Shown one piece after another: positions 33,541 through 45,363 of a stretch of DNA of 64,000 nt. Origin of the DNA: Porphyra umbilicalis (taxonomy: Eukaryota; Rhodophyta; Bangiophyceae; Bangiales; Bangiaceae); NCBI GenBank assembly GCA_002049455.2, contig KV918782.1, positions 124,001 to 188,000 on the forward strand, in the 5' to 3' direction. The notes below the pieces were generated by a model that ran no database searches, was not told the DNA's origin, and saw only the letters and a list, made by a program, of their open reading frames with translations. Position numbers and translations under genes: made by a program. Within the stretch, counting starts at the first letter, position 1. The number at the start of each line of letters is the position of its first letter.

Positions 33541-36033
33541 GGCGGCAACACGCCCGCGGCGGCCGGGGCGGCGGCGGCGGCGGCGGCGGGGTGGCGGCCG
33601 ACGCCGCGGGGATGTCGCCGACGGGGGCCGCGGGGGGGGGGGGGGAGGAGGGGTGCCCACGCCGCAACGCCCGCAAACGGTCGGGGTGTGGTACGAGGGG
33701 GCGGCCGGGGGCGGAAAAAGGGGAAGGAAACGATCGTGCGTGCGCGACGCGGTGGGGGGGGGGGGGGTGCGGTCGCGGCGCGCGGGTGCGCGGTGACACG
33801 ACGGGTCGCGTCGGGGCGCGGGGGCGAGTCGACGGCGCGCGCGTCAAGGGGTGGGGAGGGTGCGCCGCGGCAGCGGCCGCGCGCACGCCCCCCGAGAGTC
33901 GCGTCGGTGCACATCCCACATCAACAGCGGGCGCACCCGGCGCCGCAGCGGCCGCTCGCAGCGTGCGCGCCGGTGCCGACGCGGGGCGCGGTCGGGCGTC
34001 GGGCGCGTCGCCACGCCCTCTCCCCGCGGGTGGGGTGGCACGCCTCTCCCCGCGGGTGGGGTGGCGCCCCCTCCCTCCCGCCGCTGACGAGGCCCGTTGC
34101 ACCCCAACAAGGACAGCCGCTGGAGTGGTGCGGCGGCGTGCGCGAGGACCAGCCAGTGCCGCTCGGTCCACGGCGGCCCTGCTGGCCGCCCCACGGGGGG
34201 GGGCCGAGGGGTCAGTCGCCCCACCAGCAAACGGCATTGGCCACCGCGCGCGTGCGCCCCGCGGCGGCGCCGCAACGCGTCCACGTGTGTGGCCGACCGG
34301 CAGGTGGGGGGGAGGTCCCTGGGACCCTACCACACAGCCCACCGCCGTGCACGGGGTGCCCCCAGAGGCGCCTGGGGTTGTTTTTTGACCCGCTGTCGCC
34401 AAACCCAATGGCGGCAGCGAATGCGGCCCGGACCCCGTGGGGGGCACAACTCAGCACAACAGGGCAACAATGGGCTGTGTGCCCCCGTGGGCCTCGCGGG
34501 TTGGGTCCGCTGTGCAGGGGCACGCTTGCGCTTGTTTTGCGCGATGAGTGTGTGGGAGGCCTGGGGCGGGCGAGGGCCCACGTGCCGCGGCGCGTGGCAA
34601 CCACGCCCCAGTGACATGACTGTCGCGGACGCTGTGCCCCCTTGGCAAAGGTGGGGTGTCTGGTCGGGATTCATAGGCCCACCGCACCGGGCGGGCCACG
34701 GGCGCCTTTGGAGGCTGGGGCGCGCAGGGCACCGCCTCACACTGCAAAACAACGGTTTTGTGTGCGTTGTGCACGCAGCGCCCTCGCAGCTGCCCGCGAC
34801 CGCAGCTCTTGTTGCGCCCCTCGGGAGGAGAGTGTTGGGCAAATGGGTTTGGTCCACAGTACAGAGGGGCAGGCTACCAACCAAAAAGCCGATGAGGAGG
34901 CACGCTGGCCGGCAGTGAACGCGGTGTTGCTGTCCGTTTTTTTTTCTTGCCAGCTGCTGGGGAGCCGCGCGGGTGAACTGTCAGTTGTACTGCCCACCAC
35001 TCACCTTTTCACCGTTTGCCAGTTGTCTGAAAGTGGTCGGCCGCTGCCCCACGTCGACCAGAGAAGGGGTCAAGCACGCCAAAGCCAAGTGTCGCAGGAT
35101 TCGGAGACTGCTATTGGGAGCTGCGTCGTTCTCCGCATGTCACCGAGAGTCCACACGCACCTGCGCCGGCTCCCTCTGAGTTCCGCTTGTGCCCTCAACC
35201 GATGGATGTACTGTACAGTGCGTTCTCGTTGCAATGTTCAAGGAAATGTACTGGAGACTTTTCCAAAACAGACTGAAGTTGACGAAGATCGCACGGGCGT
35301 TCGGAATCCTAAGTTTGCGGAGGCGGCGGAAGCTGGGATCGACGCGCTGAACGTCGCGAGATTGTGCTTCACCCTCCAATCGCACGCGACCATCTTGAAA
35401 GGCACAGTCAGAACTCGATTGTCAGAAAATCTTATGCATCTTGTAGCTCACCGTCGGTTTCAAGCTAATCATGTCCTATTAGAGAGCGTCGGCAAGTCAA
35501 ATCGGCCGCTGCGACAGGCCGCATGCAGCCTTTGTTCGCACCTTGCGCGGGTGGACACCGCTGCAGACCGCTTCGTTGAATCCAGCGCCGGCGCGCCGGT
35601 GTCCGGCCTCGACCGGCATACATTATCTGTTCTCCTTGTAAACTGCGACTGAGAGTTCTGGCCTCATTCCTCGGCGCACCTCACGGAATCCTCCAGGCAG
35701 CCAGGCCGGCCTGCCCCGTTGCATGGGCTTGGACCAGCTAGTGGCGCAGTACAGGCTTGCTCAGGACCGTCCTGCGCAGTGCTCTCAAGAGCCAGGCTCG
35801 TGACAACGGCCGGTTTCTTGTTTCCGTCCAGGTGAGAACCTGTCACGGCTTTTCATGGCTCTGTCATGACAAGAAGACAGCCCGGAGAGCTGCGGCGCCC
35901 ACCAGCCTATCGACCAATCCATGTCTCTAAATCGACAAAGATGTTAGTTTAAATACAGAGCTAAGGCAAACTGACAAACGAAACATTGCGCTGCAAGTCT
36001 ATAAAAAAGCATGAGACGCTGCAGTAAGAACTC
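33541..36033. other. No gene recognised; one MITE end
   Basis: GC-rich up to about 34900, then ordinary composition. The only identifiable item is TACAGTGCGTTCTCGTT at 35214-35230, identical to the terminus of the pogo-type MITEs, with no partner end found nearby. A + strand frame at 34642-35652 covers this but has no motif. Confidence 0.4.
35214..35230 (+). repeat. Solo terminus of the pogo-type MITE family
   Basis: Seventeen bases including TA match the ends of the elements at 98-228 and 10471-10601. The sequence inside differs, so this may be one end of a different, longer member whose other end is lost. Confidence 0.55.
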
Positions 36034-36105
36034 CTCGTGGCCGGTCTACAGCGCCTGCTTCGCACGCGAGATAGCGAATGACCTGGGTTCAATCCTTGTC
36101 GCGAG
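36034..36105 (+). ncRNA. Degenerate tRNA-like sequence (tRNA pseudogene or SINE head)
   Basis: Seventy-two bases begin CTCGTGG and end TCGCGAG, which pair as an acceptor stem (with wobbles). In between are AGCGCCTGCTTCGCACGCGAG, close to an anticodon arm with CGC in the loop position, and GGGTTCAATCC, matching the B box of RNA polymerase III promoters. The D arm is shortened, the T stem pairs poorly and the variable region is long. It is therefore not a functional tRNA; a tRNA-derived SINE or pseudogene is more likely. Confidence 0.35.
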
Positions 36106-36332
36106 CGCTTTCTCTTGTGACGAGGGTGACGGCAGGGGCGTCGCGTCGGTTACGGCTCTACCGGTGATGGGGAGGGGGCGGCGCGCCGGCCAACGGTGTC
36201 GCTCCTGCCTGGGGGGGCGGTTCGGATACTGGCGGTAGTTGCGGTGGCGGGGACGGCGCGCCAGGCAACGTCGGCGCACCCTCCGGGGCTGGCACTGCTG
36301 CGGGCGGGTACGGGGCGACTTTTTTCTCTCAG

Positions 36333-36640
36333 AAGCCGGCGACAAGCTGCTCCTGGTACCTTTCGATCCCCTAGTGGCTGTGCACCTGCCGGTGTTTGGT
36401 AGCGGCGGACCGTCCTCCGACGCATCCACCGTCGTGTCACAGGCGGTGGTGAAGGAGGCGCTGACTGTGATTGGGACAGTCATACGACGCACACACTCGG
36501 CTGCCTTTCGGGACTGGTGTGGTGCACACTCGGACGATGTAGCGGGCATCGGCATTGTGGTCGCAGACCTGCAGACCTATCTGTTGGGTTTGATGTCCGG
36601 GGGCAGCGGTGAGGGTGCTGGTGTGTTCCGCACTGCGTAG
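36333..36640 (+). CDS. Unassigned 3' exon
   Basis: Following a good acceptor (CTTTTTTCTCTCAG), about 102 codons of ordinary composition run to a stop: GDKLLLVPFDPLVAVHLPVFG, VVSQAVVKEALTVIGTVIRR, FRDWCGAHSDDVAGIGIVVA and DLQTYLLGLMSG. It looks like a helical domain. The frame also continues upstream to 36239 but there it is Arg-rich and probably intronic. No upstream exon was identified, and the tRNA-like sequence lies 230 bases upstream. Confidence 0.4.
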
Positions 36641-36870
36641 ATACAGCTTCTGCAGGATTTTCAGTCCACTATCTGTCTTGCTATTGCGAACGTTTATCTG
36701 TACCTTGGTTTCCTATCGCACACCGATGTCAAGTATTAGGTCGCGTATGGGTGAGCACAGTCTCTTTTCTGGCTTGTTGGGGGGAGCAGCACCACCGTTC
36801 TTGCTGCAGTGACAAGAATAAGGCGCCCGACACTTTGTCTGTCGTGGCACCACCACAAAGGCGCGGAGTG

Positions 36871-37125
36871 TTAGAGCACTTCGAACAACGTCCGCATCGA
36901 GCCAGTTCCACATAAATTGAGAGCGCCCCGTATGTCGCCGTGTGCGCCTGTGACTGGGTGTCGAGCCGCGGCAAGCTGTTTATGAAAGGGTTCCACAAAG
37001 GTTCTGGCCGACCTGATGTATTTGGTGTAAAACGGGAGATACTGTATGAATAGGTCTACGGAATGCGCAGGCGACGTTGGTGGTTGCGACCCTCCGAACT
37101 CATGCAACCAGACATCTCGTATCAC
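36871..37125 (-). CDS. Unassigned exon, faint RhoGEF (DH domain) resemblance
   Basis: A minus-strand frame of about 84 codons has ordinary composition: VWLHEFGG, then SVDLFIQYLPFYTKYIRSA and FVEPFHKQLAAARHPV. The middle string resembles the conserved helix of Dbl-homology domains (F-x3-P-F-x3-Y-x2-Y). This is one motif only. There is no ATG at the start, so it would be an internal or last exon. Confidence 0.25.
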   Translation of the reverse strand: MIRDVWLHEFGGSQPPTSPAHSVDLFIQYLPFYTKYIRSARTFVEPFHKQLAAARHPVTGAHGDIRGALNLCGTGSMRTLFEVL

Positions 37126-37775
37126 CGTGAGAGGAGCGCTGCGTGTCCCCCGTCAGTCGGCATCATTTGAGCGGCCGATCGTCCTTCAATCGTCTTTAAC
37201 TAGATGACGCGGAACAGGTTTACATGTCCGTTCTAGCGTGAATATGCATTTGTTCTGGCGATCATCCGTCATGAGACAGACACGTTTCAGGTCACCACAT
37301 GCCTCAGAGTGCTTAAATCGCCGTCACCTGATCAGATTCCAGTTTCCTTCGGGTCAACTCGTTTCCGAAGGCGACCGCGACACCTACGTTGCGGGGACAG
37401 CCGTGGAGACATGGAAGAGCCAGAGAACGTCACTCGAGCATCCACTGAGAGCAGGGCACGTGCACCGCAGTTGACGGTGACTAGTACAGGATGCCTGTTC
37501 TTGTCCCTTGGAATACAGGTCTGCGGGGCGTTGCTGTCCACCTTCACGCTGGGATAGTATCGGAATGGTCCTGTGCGGGCCCGTCCTCGGGCCGAGTGAG
37601 GTGGCCCTCACGTTGCCGGTGTTGCTCGACGCCCCAACAGGTGTGATGACGAACTGAGGGAAGGGTTGGGGATGGGCCCGGTTTTTGCTGGAGAGATCAT
37701 CCACTTTTCACTTCTCAGTCCACCGGCCACGGCACACGCTGATCACAGGGCACAGCGGCGGACGTGCAAGGCGCC

Positions 37776-38222
37776 ATGGTGAAGGCCTCCGACAAGGCCA
37801 CGTCATCTCTACTGGCTACCATCGAGCACCCGCACTCACCCGCCAGCGCAAGCAGCGCGGCTGGCGTCCAGCGGGCTCGTGCGGCCGGCATCGAGCTGGC
37901 CCGCGCAGCCGACCTCGAGCGTGCCCGCGCAGCCGCCCGAGAGGGGGCGCGCCGTCTCCCTGGAAGTCTGAAGAAGCAGATACACTCTGCGAGGCGCCGG
38001 CGTCGGCTGGCGCAGGCCATTCGTATGAGCTACGCCGCCGTGATGGCCACAAATGAGGCCACTCGCGGCACCCACTGCCAGGTGTTTCGATTTTCGACGG
38101 CAGCGGACGGGACGGTTTCGGCGGACAAGGCCGCCAACGCTTTCGAACGCACGGCAACTGACGGCTGCTTGACCGATGAGGACGTACAGTACAAAAAGGC
38201 CAAGGTCGAGGCCAAGGTCTAG
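37776..38222 (+). CDS. Conserved-looking small basic protein, unassigned
   Basis: The ATG at 37776 (context GCGCCATGG) opens a 148-residue frame ending in KVEAKV. Residues ~35-70 form a long charged helix with Ala/Arg/Glu periodicity (RARAAGIELARAADLERARA), followed by a basic patch SARRRRRLAQAIRMSYAA. The second half (TRGTHCQVFRFSTAADGTVS, ADKAANAFERTATDG) looks globular. No membrane segment or signal peptide. A possible longer gene could extend upstream, since the frame stays open. No family recognised. Confidence 0.45.
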   Translation: MVKASDKATSSLLATIEHPHSPASASSAAGVQRARAAGIELARAADLERARAAAREGARRLPGSLKKQIHSARRRRRLAQAIRMSYAAVMATNEATRGTHCQVFRFSTAADGTVSADKAANAFERTATDGCLTDEDVQYKKAKVEAKV

Positions 38223-39873
38223 GTCCACTTGAAGGACGCTGCGGTGTCCTGGAGACGCGCTGCAACGCGCTTTCTATCACAGTGACAAGTGTGCCCGAGC
38301 GGCTCTTTCCTGGCCGCCTGCGCCGGCCCATAACTGGCCGCCTTCCTCGTCCCTACGCTGCTTTTTTCTGGCTTGAGCCGTCCAGGGGGGCAAGCGGGAA
38401 CAGGGCAGGGGAGGTACTGAGGAAGAGCCATTTGCAGTATGAAGTTTTTTTTTGCTATCGTCTCCGCGTAGTCTGCTCCGTGTTGTATCTCTGCGGCCGT
38501 GGCAGACAGCCTGCTGTGTTGTAAAACGTTTTGCTTTGTCAGCCGGCCGAGTACTGGCGCCAAGGGACAAACACAGGGCACTCGAGGACAGCAGGGAGTA
38601 TCATGGCTGGAGGTCGGTGGCGGGCGCGGCTGTGCAATGGCCAAAGACCCCCTGATGGGTCTGCCGCAGTCTCCCGGTGACAAGCCCTCGTATAGATGGC
38701 AGCCTCGCCGTCGGGGGGAGGGGCACGCTGCGCAGACCTCCACGCGGCGGAGACCACAAAACTCCATCACCGGGGCGGCTTCTTCGTCGCGGAGAGACAT
38801 TGTCCCAAGTGCAACTCTGCCGAGTCAATTGGAGGCCACGACAGCAATGCCGCGCTGCCGTTATGGCCGCAATTGCAATCAATGAATGATGTAATGGGAT
38901 ACAATCTCGGTTGATCAGATAGAATATTACAAATCTCGGCTGGCGTGTGATGCGGTTGCAACACGCGTCGCAAGAGAAAAACAGTCGGTTCAAGTAGGGT
39001 GCTTTGCCTCCACGATCGGACCACAGCCGGTGCCCGAATCTAGATTTTGGTGGACCGACTCGATCTGAGACCCACTGGCACCAAATACGTTGTGGGCGGG
39101 ACAGCGGCATTGAGCTCTTCCTAACGCAGGGCACCCAGTGTCAGCTAAATGGGCCTTCAGCGTGAACGGCAGGGACCATCGACAGCCAGGTAAAGATGCT
39201 CGGAACTCCGCTCAAGGCTGTGCACGTGCAAGGATGTTTACATTGCCGGTATGTACGCTCGGCAAAGTTCTCGGGTCGGGATACGTGGGCAGCATCCCCT
39301 GCATCGTGTCTCATCTGCACCTAGTGTAGCAAGGGCCATGAATCACGCATTTGCTCGTTGGAGAGGGCACAGTACCAGACAGCTGACAACACAAACTCCC
39401 CTCTTTTTGCCTGCCGAGGCGAGCGGCCGCGCTGCTAGCCCGTTCATTGTCTGAAGAAGAATTGCCGCAGAGCAGAGCCAGACAGCTGACCACAAGAAGC
39501 CCCCTCTTTCTGCTTGGCTGACGCGGGCGGCCGCGCGGCCAGGCTGTTTTTGGATGGAAATAAATGTCCGCAGAGTGGGGTCAATTGGCGGCCCATAGGC
39601 TTGTTTTTACGCTGCGCTGCGTGAGCCGACGTGGAACAGACACGCAACGCGAGGCCATAGAATCCAAGAGGAGCAGCCAGGCGGGCACACCGGTGGGGGG
39701 TGCGAGAGGGGCATGGCTGCGTCATCCAACGGCATCTTAGCACCCCGCTGGGCGCCGACGAGGACCTGAACGTACGCCACCCACCGTTGCCTTCGACTCG
39801 CCGGACCCCACTCTCACACTGTGTCTGCTGCCACAATCCGACATACCCCACCCCATCGCCCAATTCCACTGCC
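38223..39873. other. Intergenic, no gene recognised
   Basis: Frames on both strands lack motifs. GCTGACAACAC/GCTGACCACAAG-type segments near 39380-39530 (AGACAGCTGAC, CCCTCTTT, GCGGCCGCGC) occur twice about 100 bases apart, an imperfect tandem duplication. Confidence 0.4.
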
Positions 39874-40257
39874 ATGTCGTCGCCGTTGGGCGCTGGTGCT
39901 GAGGCTCGCCCGACGCACACGTTTTTTGTGGCCACGCACGTGGTCAAAGTTGAGCTCGTTCTTCGTGAGCTTGGCGGCGGGGCCTTCACTGGGGGCCAGA
40001 TGCCTGCGGCGCCCACCGGCGCCGGCTGCGACGCGGCCGGCCGCCGAGACGCCGCTGCCGATGTCGACGCGGTTCTTGAGTCGGCGGCTGTGGCCGCCGC
40101 TCAAGTCACGCGCAATGGAGGGGCAAGGGACGCGCAAGAGGCGGCCAACGTTTGCGGTCAAGCTGCCGTGCACGCGGCCGTCCTTGATGCTCATGCCATG
40201 TTTTTTTTTGATGGAGGAGGTGCCTGGAACGGATTCGAAAGAGTGCCTTGTTTTTAG
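39874..40257 (+). CDS. Candidate exon 1 of a gene carrying the Copia insertion
   Basis: The ATG at 39874 opens 127 codons of ordinary composition: HTFFVATHVVKVELVLRELG, then DVDAVLESAAVAAAQVTR and DAQEAANVCGQAAVHAAV. In genomic DNA it stops at 40257, 32 bases before the Copia target duplication. A phase-0 donor (AAAGA/GTGCCT near 40243) would allow splicing to the phase-0 exon at 45862. The donor is weak, so the link is provisional. No family recognised. Confidence 0.4.
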   Translation: MSSPLGAGAEARPTHTFFVATHVVKVELVLRELGGGAFTGGQMPAAPTGAGCDAAGRRDAAADVDAVLESAAVAAAQVTRNGGARDAQEAANVCGQAAVHAAVLDAHAMFFFDGGGAWNGFERVPCF

Positions 40258-40294
40258 TAGTCTGTTCTACAGCATGTTGTGCTTGGGAAGGCCC

Positions 40295-40716
40295 TGTGAA
40301 GCGAGAGGTAGATAGGTGGATGCGTTGGTTTACTTGGATGGCGGCTTTGGGCCCACTAGGACCGCCTGATATACCCCAGGCGACCCCTCTGCCAGTCCCA
40401 GAGACGACCCTCTCTCAGTGCTCCCCCAGGCACTTCCACTCTCCGCGTGTGCAGGGCCTGCGGCGCACCTCCCAAAGCGGAGCATGCGCCTCCGCGGTGG
40501 TAAGCCGCCCACCGCCGCACAATCCAGTCACCACGCCACGCACAATCCCCCCCCGAGCTCACCACGAGAAGGGGGGAGCTCACCAAGAGATACACAAATC
40601 AAGTACAAACAAGTACAAGTCATACACAATGGAATGCCAACAAGTACACGAGCTTGAGTCACCAAGAGCCCCCGTGTAAGTATATCTCCAATGGAATTCC
40701 CGAGCAGAGCTCAACA
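40295..40716 (-). repeat. Copia 3' LTR
   Basis: 422 bp, starting TGTGAAG and ending CTCAACA on the + strand. It differs from the other LTR at two bases (TGTG/TGTA near its + start and TATAT/TATAG near 40684). Confidence 0.97.
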
Positions 40717-41027
40717 CTTCCCCAACTACATTGGTGTTAACGTAAGTCCACCGGATCGGACGGTATCGATACCGTCCCAAGCACTCTGCGCGATTTTTCT
40801 TGTGGACGGTAACGGTACCGTTCACTAAAAAAAATCGCCGTTAGTGCAAAAAACAAAAGGGGCTCAGTCGACCCCCGCCGACTCGGACAGCAACATGACA
40901 TACCCCAGCCGATCGTCCGGCCACCACAACCGGCCCAAACCGCCGCAAAGCCGATGCCAAACGCAAAGGGTACGCGGCCTGTCGCCTTGGTCACTCCGCC
41001 ACAGATCTCCGCCGACCACGGAGGGGC

Positions 41028-44000
41028 TCAGCACGTGGAAACAGGACGTGGGGCCGGCGTAGCGCCCAGCCCCAAGGTGCCCAGATCCGAGCCAACGCCG
41101 ATGACGCGGCGAAACAGGATGAACGCCGGGGCCGGCAGCGGCTTCGTCAGCCCATCTGCCGGCATGTCCACGCTAGGGAGGAAGTAGAACGTCACCTCCC
41201 CGCGCGCCACGTAGTCACGCACCATGTGGTACGCGACGTCCACGTGCTTGGTACGCCCGGTGGCTTCGGGGTTGTTGACCAAGGCGAGGCAAGCCTGGTT
41301 GTCTTCCCCCATCGGCACGGCCCCGCCATCGACCCCCAGCGCTGACAGCAGCTTGCGTAGCCACAGTGCCTCCTTGGTTGCCATCGCGGCGGCCACGTAC
41401 TCCGCTTCGGCCGTCGAGGTTGCCACCGTCGACTGGCGCTTGCTTGCCCACGCGATGGGCCCGCCATTGAGGGTGAAGACGAAGCCTGTCGTGGACCGAC
41501 GGCCGTCAACGTCGCCCGCCCAGTCGGCGTCGTCAAACCCCTGCAGCGGCTCGCTGCCGCCGTAAACCACCCCAAGGCGGGTTGTCCCGCGCAGGTAGCG
41601 CAATACCCCCTTTGCCGCGCGCATGTGGTCCTGCTCAGGGCAAGACATGAACCGCGACAGCACCCCCACGGCAAAGGCGATGTCCGGCCTTGTCGTGGTG
41701 GACAGGTAGAGGAGGGAGCCGACCAACTCGGCGTACCGGTTACCCTCCGGCAGCAGGTCCTCGCCCGTCTTAGTCAGCTTGACCCCTGACGCCATTGGCG
41801 CCTTGTTCGGGGTGGAGGTCTCCATCCCAAACCCCTCCAGCAGCGTCGCGGTGTGCCCCGCGTTGCTCAGAGTGAGCGTCTTCGCCGCACGGTCACGCAT
41901 GACCTTCATGCCAATAAAGTCGTTGACCTCCCCCATGTCGCGTACTTCAAACATCGCCGACACGAAGCGCTTCACGGCAGCAACCCCAGCCAGCTTCTCG
42001 CCCGCCACGATAAGGTCGTCGACGTACACGAGAATGAAGACGCGCCCGTGCACAGGGTGGCACCACTCGTAGAGGCACGGGTCCACCTTGGACTGCACTG
42101 CACCGATCTCCTTGAGCTCCTTGTCGAGCTTGATGCCCCACAGCCGCCCAGCCTGCTTTGTCCCGTAGAGCGCAAGGTTAAGCCGACACATCTCCTCCAC
42201 GCCCTCCGGCTCGATACCGTCAGGGAGTTTAATGTACATCTCCTTGTCCATTTTGGCGTTGAGGAAGGCTGTCTTGACGTCGACATGGTGAACCTCCCAG
42301 CCCGTGGCTGCAGCCACAGCAAAGAGGGTCCGTGTGGTAGCCGCGTTGGGCACCGGCGCCCACGTCTCGTCGAAGTCCCGCCCCGGCACTTGGTTGAAGC
42401 CTTGGGCCACGAGTCGGGCCTTGTAGCGCGTCATCTTGCCCTCCGCGTCGTGCTTGATGTCGAACACGAATCGCGTCTTGATGGCCTTTTGCTTCTTGTT
42501 GTTCACCTTAATCTTGGACCAGGTGCCAAGCTTCTTGTGTGCTGCCACTTCTTCCTTGATGGCCTGCTTCCACCGCGGCCAATCAGGACGAGCACGCGCC
42601 TCCTTCTCGTTCACAGGGGGCTTGTGCAGGTCGCAACCCGCTTCAGCCGAGGAATTGGTACCGCTTGCCAGGTGCGCCTTGGGTTCCTTCTCCCACCATG
42701 TTACCTTGGGAGCTGGCTTTCGTTTCGAGCGACGAGGCCCAGGTGCGGCGCTGTCACAGGTAGCAGGTCCTTGACCGACCGCCGGCATCGAGCCGTCGGG
42801 GCCGTCCTCGTCTTCCTCCTCGCTATCTTCAGAAAGGGAGGGAGCACTGCCTTCGTCATCGCTGTCGGAGGTGTCGTCGGGGGCATACTCGTCCTCTCGC
42901 CCGCGTTCAGCGTCGAGCATGTCCATTGCCCCTTCCGTGGCGTCCTCCTTGTCGCCGTCATAGTCCGCAGTCAGCCGAAGACCAGCGCTTGACCCGACTG
43001 CCGACGCCTCGACCTTAGCCGGGTTCTCCTCCATCAGCACGTCTCGACGCTCAAAGACTTGGTTCGTCTCGTCCTCGAGGATGCGGCAGGCCTTGCCACC
43101 GACCGTGTAGCCGACAAAGCGGCCGACGTCGGTCCTTGGCTCCAGCTTGCGTTGCTGCTTCTTGGGCTTGAGCGCCCATGCCCGACTCCCCCAAACGCGG
43201 AATCCTGCGACGTTGGGGCGTCGACCCGTTAGGGCCTCCAGCGGTGTTACGTCCAGCCCCGTCTTGGGGGACCGGTTGAGCACATGGACGACAGAGGCCA
43301 ACGCCTCAGCCCACAGGCCTTCCTGCGCTCCGGCATCGAGCAGAGCAGCACGCACGCGCTCCATCAGCGTGCGGTTAACCCGCTCCGCTTTGCCGTTCTG
43401 CTGTGACTTGTACGGCGCTGTCATCTCCGACGTGATGCCCTTGTCCTCGTATCATGCCTTGAGGTCGTTGGTGACGTACTCCTGGGCACCGTCATGACGG
43501 ACGCGCTTGACCTTGACTCCCGTCAGCGTCTCAAGCTGCTTGATACGCGTCTTGAGAACCTGCGGTGCCATCCCTTTCGTCTTGATAGGCGTTGCCGTGA
43601 TGAACCCCGTGGAGTCCTCCAGCGCCGTCATGAAGTAGATGGAACCACCCAGCGACTCCGTGAGTGGGTCACCAATGTCGGTGTGCACCAGCTCGCACTT
43701 GGTCGTCGCTGTAGATGAGCGGGGGCTCGGCGCCTGAACCATCTTGCCGTCCACACACGGCACACACACAGTGCCAATGACGCGCTTGGCGTCTGCCACT
43801 GACGAAGGCATGCCGTCGACCATTGTGGCCGCCCGCTTGAGGTTCTCTAACCCCAAGTGGTTGAACCGACGGTGCCACAGCTCCGCCTTCCCGGCTATGC
43901 GCGTGGATTCCGCGTTAGCCGACGCCTGGACCGGCGTCACCTTGAGCACATACTGCTCCAGGTCGTTCACCTTGCCGACCACCGACGCCTTGTCGAGCAC

Positions 44001-45206
44001 CCCGCTCAAGCGTACAGCATCCCCGTCGCTAAGAATGTAGCAGGTGTTGTCGACAAACACCACCGCACCTCGATTGCGGTCGACTGCTCGAACCGACAGC
44101 AGGTTGCTAGTCAGGTCCGGAACGAGCATAGCCTCCCCGAGCACCATGCGCGTCTTGGTGTTTCCTTTGCCAACGTCCATGGAGACGTGGCCGTGCCCCT
44201 TGATGGGCACCTTATCGCCGTTGGCCAAGGTGACCTCGGCCTCGCTTCCCGCCGTCCGGACGGTGAAGCCCTTATCCCCGGCGGCCATGTGGTTGGTTGC
44301 GCCAGAGTCGAGCACCCAGGTTGACAACCCGCGTGTGCTCCCGTGAGCCTTGCTGCTCCCGGCATTGCCGGTGGAAGCAGTGTAGGCCAGAGCGGCACCC
44401 GCGTGGGGCCCGCCGCCTTGGCCGCCTTCACGTCCACCACCGCCGGGCTTGCCCTTGCCCTTGGCCTCATCCGCCTTCTTCTTGTAGCAGTCGCGCTGCA
44501 TGTGCCCTTTCTTGTTGCAGTAGAAGCACACGACCGACTTCTTGTCAAACGACTTCTTGTGCGCCGCTGCAGCAAAGGCTTGTGACTTGACACTGCCAGA
44601 AGGCTTCGACGCGGCGACGGTAATGCTCCGCTGCTCCACTTGCAGCAGCTTAGCCGTCACGTCCGACATGACGAGCTTGGTGTCCTTGTTCTCCAAGACC
44701 GTCCTGAGCATCCCGTACTCTGACGGAAGCCCCGACAAGACACGCAGTGCGAGCGTGTTGTCGTCCACCGGGTTTCCGAGCATGGCAAGCTCGTCCCGGA
44801 TCATCTTGGCGCGCGACACAAACTTGATGATGTTTTCGTCGTCGCCCTTCTTCAGGCTGCTCAGCTCGTCCATGAGCCGCAGCAGCTGCGCATTGTCACG
44901 TGCCTCGAACATGACCTTGAGCGCGTCCCACGCCTCCTTGGCCGTGTCAACCGACGTGACCGTGTTGAGATGCACGGGCTTGACCGACATCTGGATGGTC
45001 GCCAGCGCCGCCTCGTTCATGGCGTCCCACGCTTCGACCACCGGGACGGACTTCTTGTCGTCCGAACCAGAAGCACGGCGGTCCGTCACGACGGCCGTCC
45101 ACAGCTTCTCTTTCTTGAGCTGCGCACGCTGGTACGCCGCCCACACCTTGTAATCGTCGTCCAGCTGCGCGAACCGTGGGCCGCTAAGGCGACCGTAGTC
45201 CGACAT
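41028..45206 (-). pseudogene. Copia gag-pol polyprotein with one in-frame stop
   Basis: One frame of 1,393 codons from the ATG at 45206 to 41028. In order: gag with LYQ-type helices; a CX2CX4HX4C zinc knuckle (CFYCNKKGHMQRDC, near 44480-44530); protease with WVLDSGATNH (near 44300); integrase with LWHRRFNHLG and CVPCVDGK, then HTDIGDPLTES; reverse transcriptase with RLVAQGFNQ and YVDDLIVAG (near 42010); RNase H with DADWAGD and TSTAEAEYVA (near 41390). A TGA at 43452-43454 interrupts the late integrase core; the frame is otherwise open. The frame upstream of 45206 continues into the leader. All catalytic motifs that can be seen are intact, so this copy is defective by that one codon or depends on readthrough. 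Confidence 0.95.
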
Positions 45207-45363
45207 GTTGACGACAGCGGCACAACCAAGCACCGCACTGACGACGTCGACGGCGGTATCGGCCCGCGCGACGCCGGAACACACCGCAACCCGAGCAACG
45301 TCGTCCGACCAGCGACCGCAGGGAAGACGACGATGACCACCAGCGACAGCTGGGCCCATCACC

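Noticed and set aside
41853-42992. 379-codon + strand frame inside the Copia element
   Set aside because: It is the antisense shadow of the reverse transcriptase coding sequence, which has clear catalytic motifs on the minus strand.
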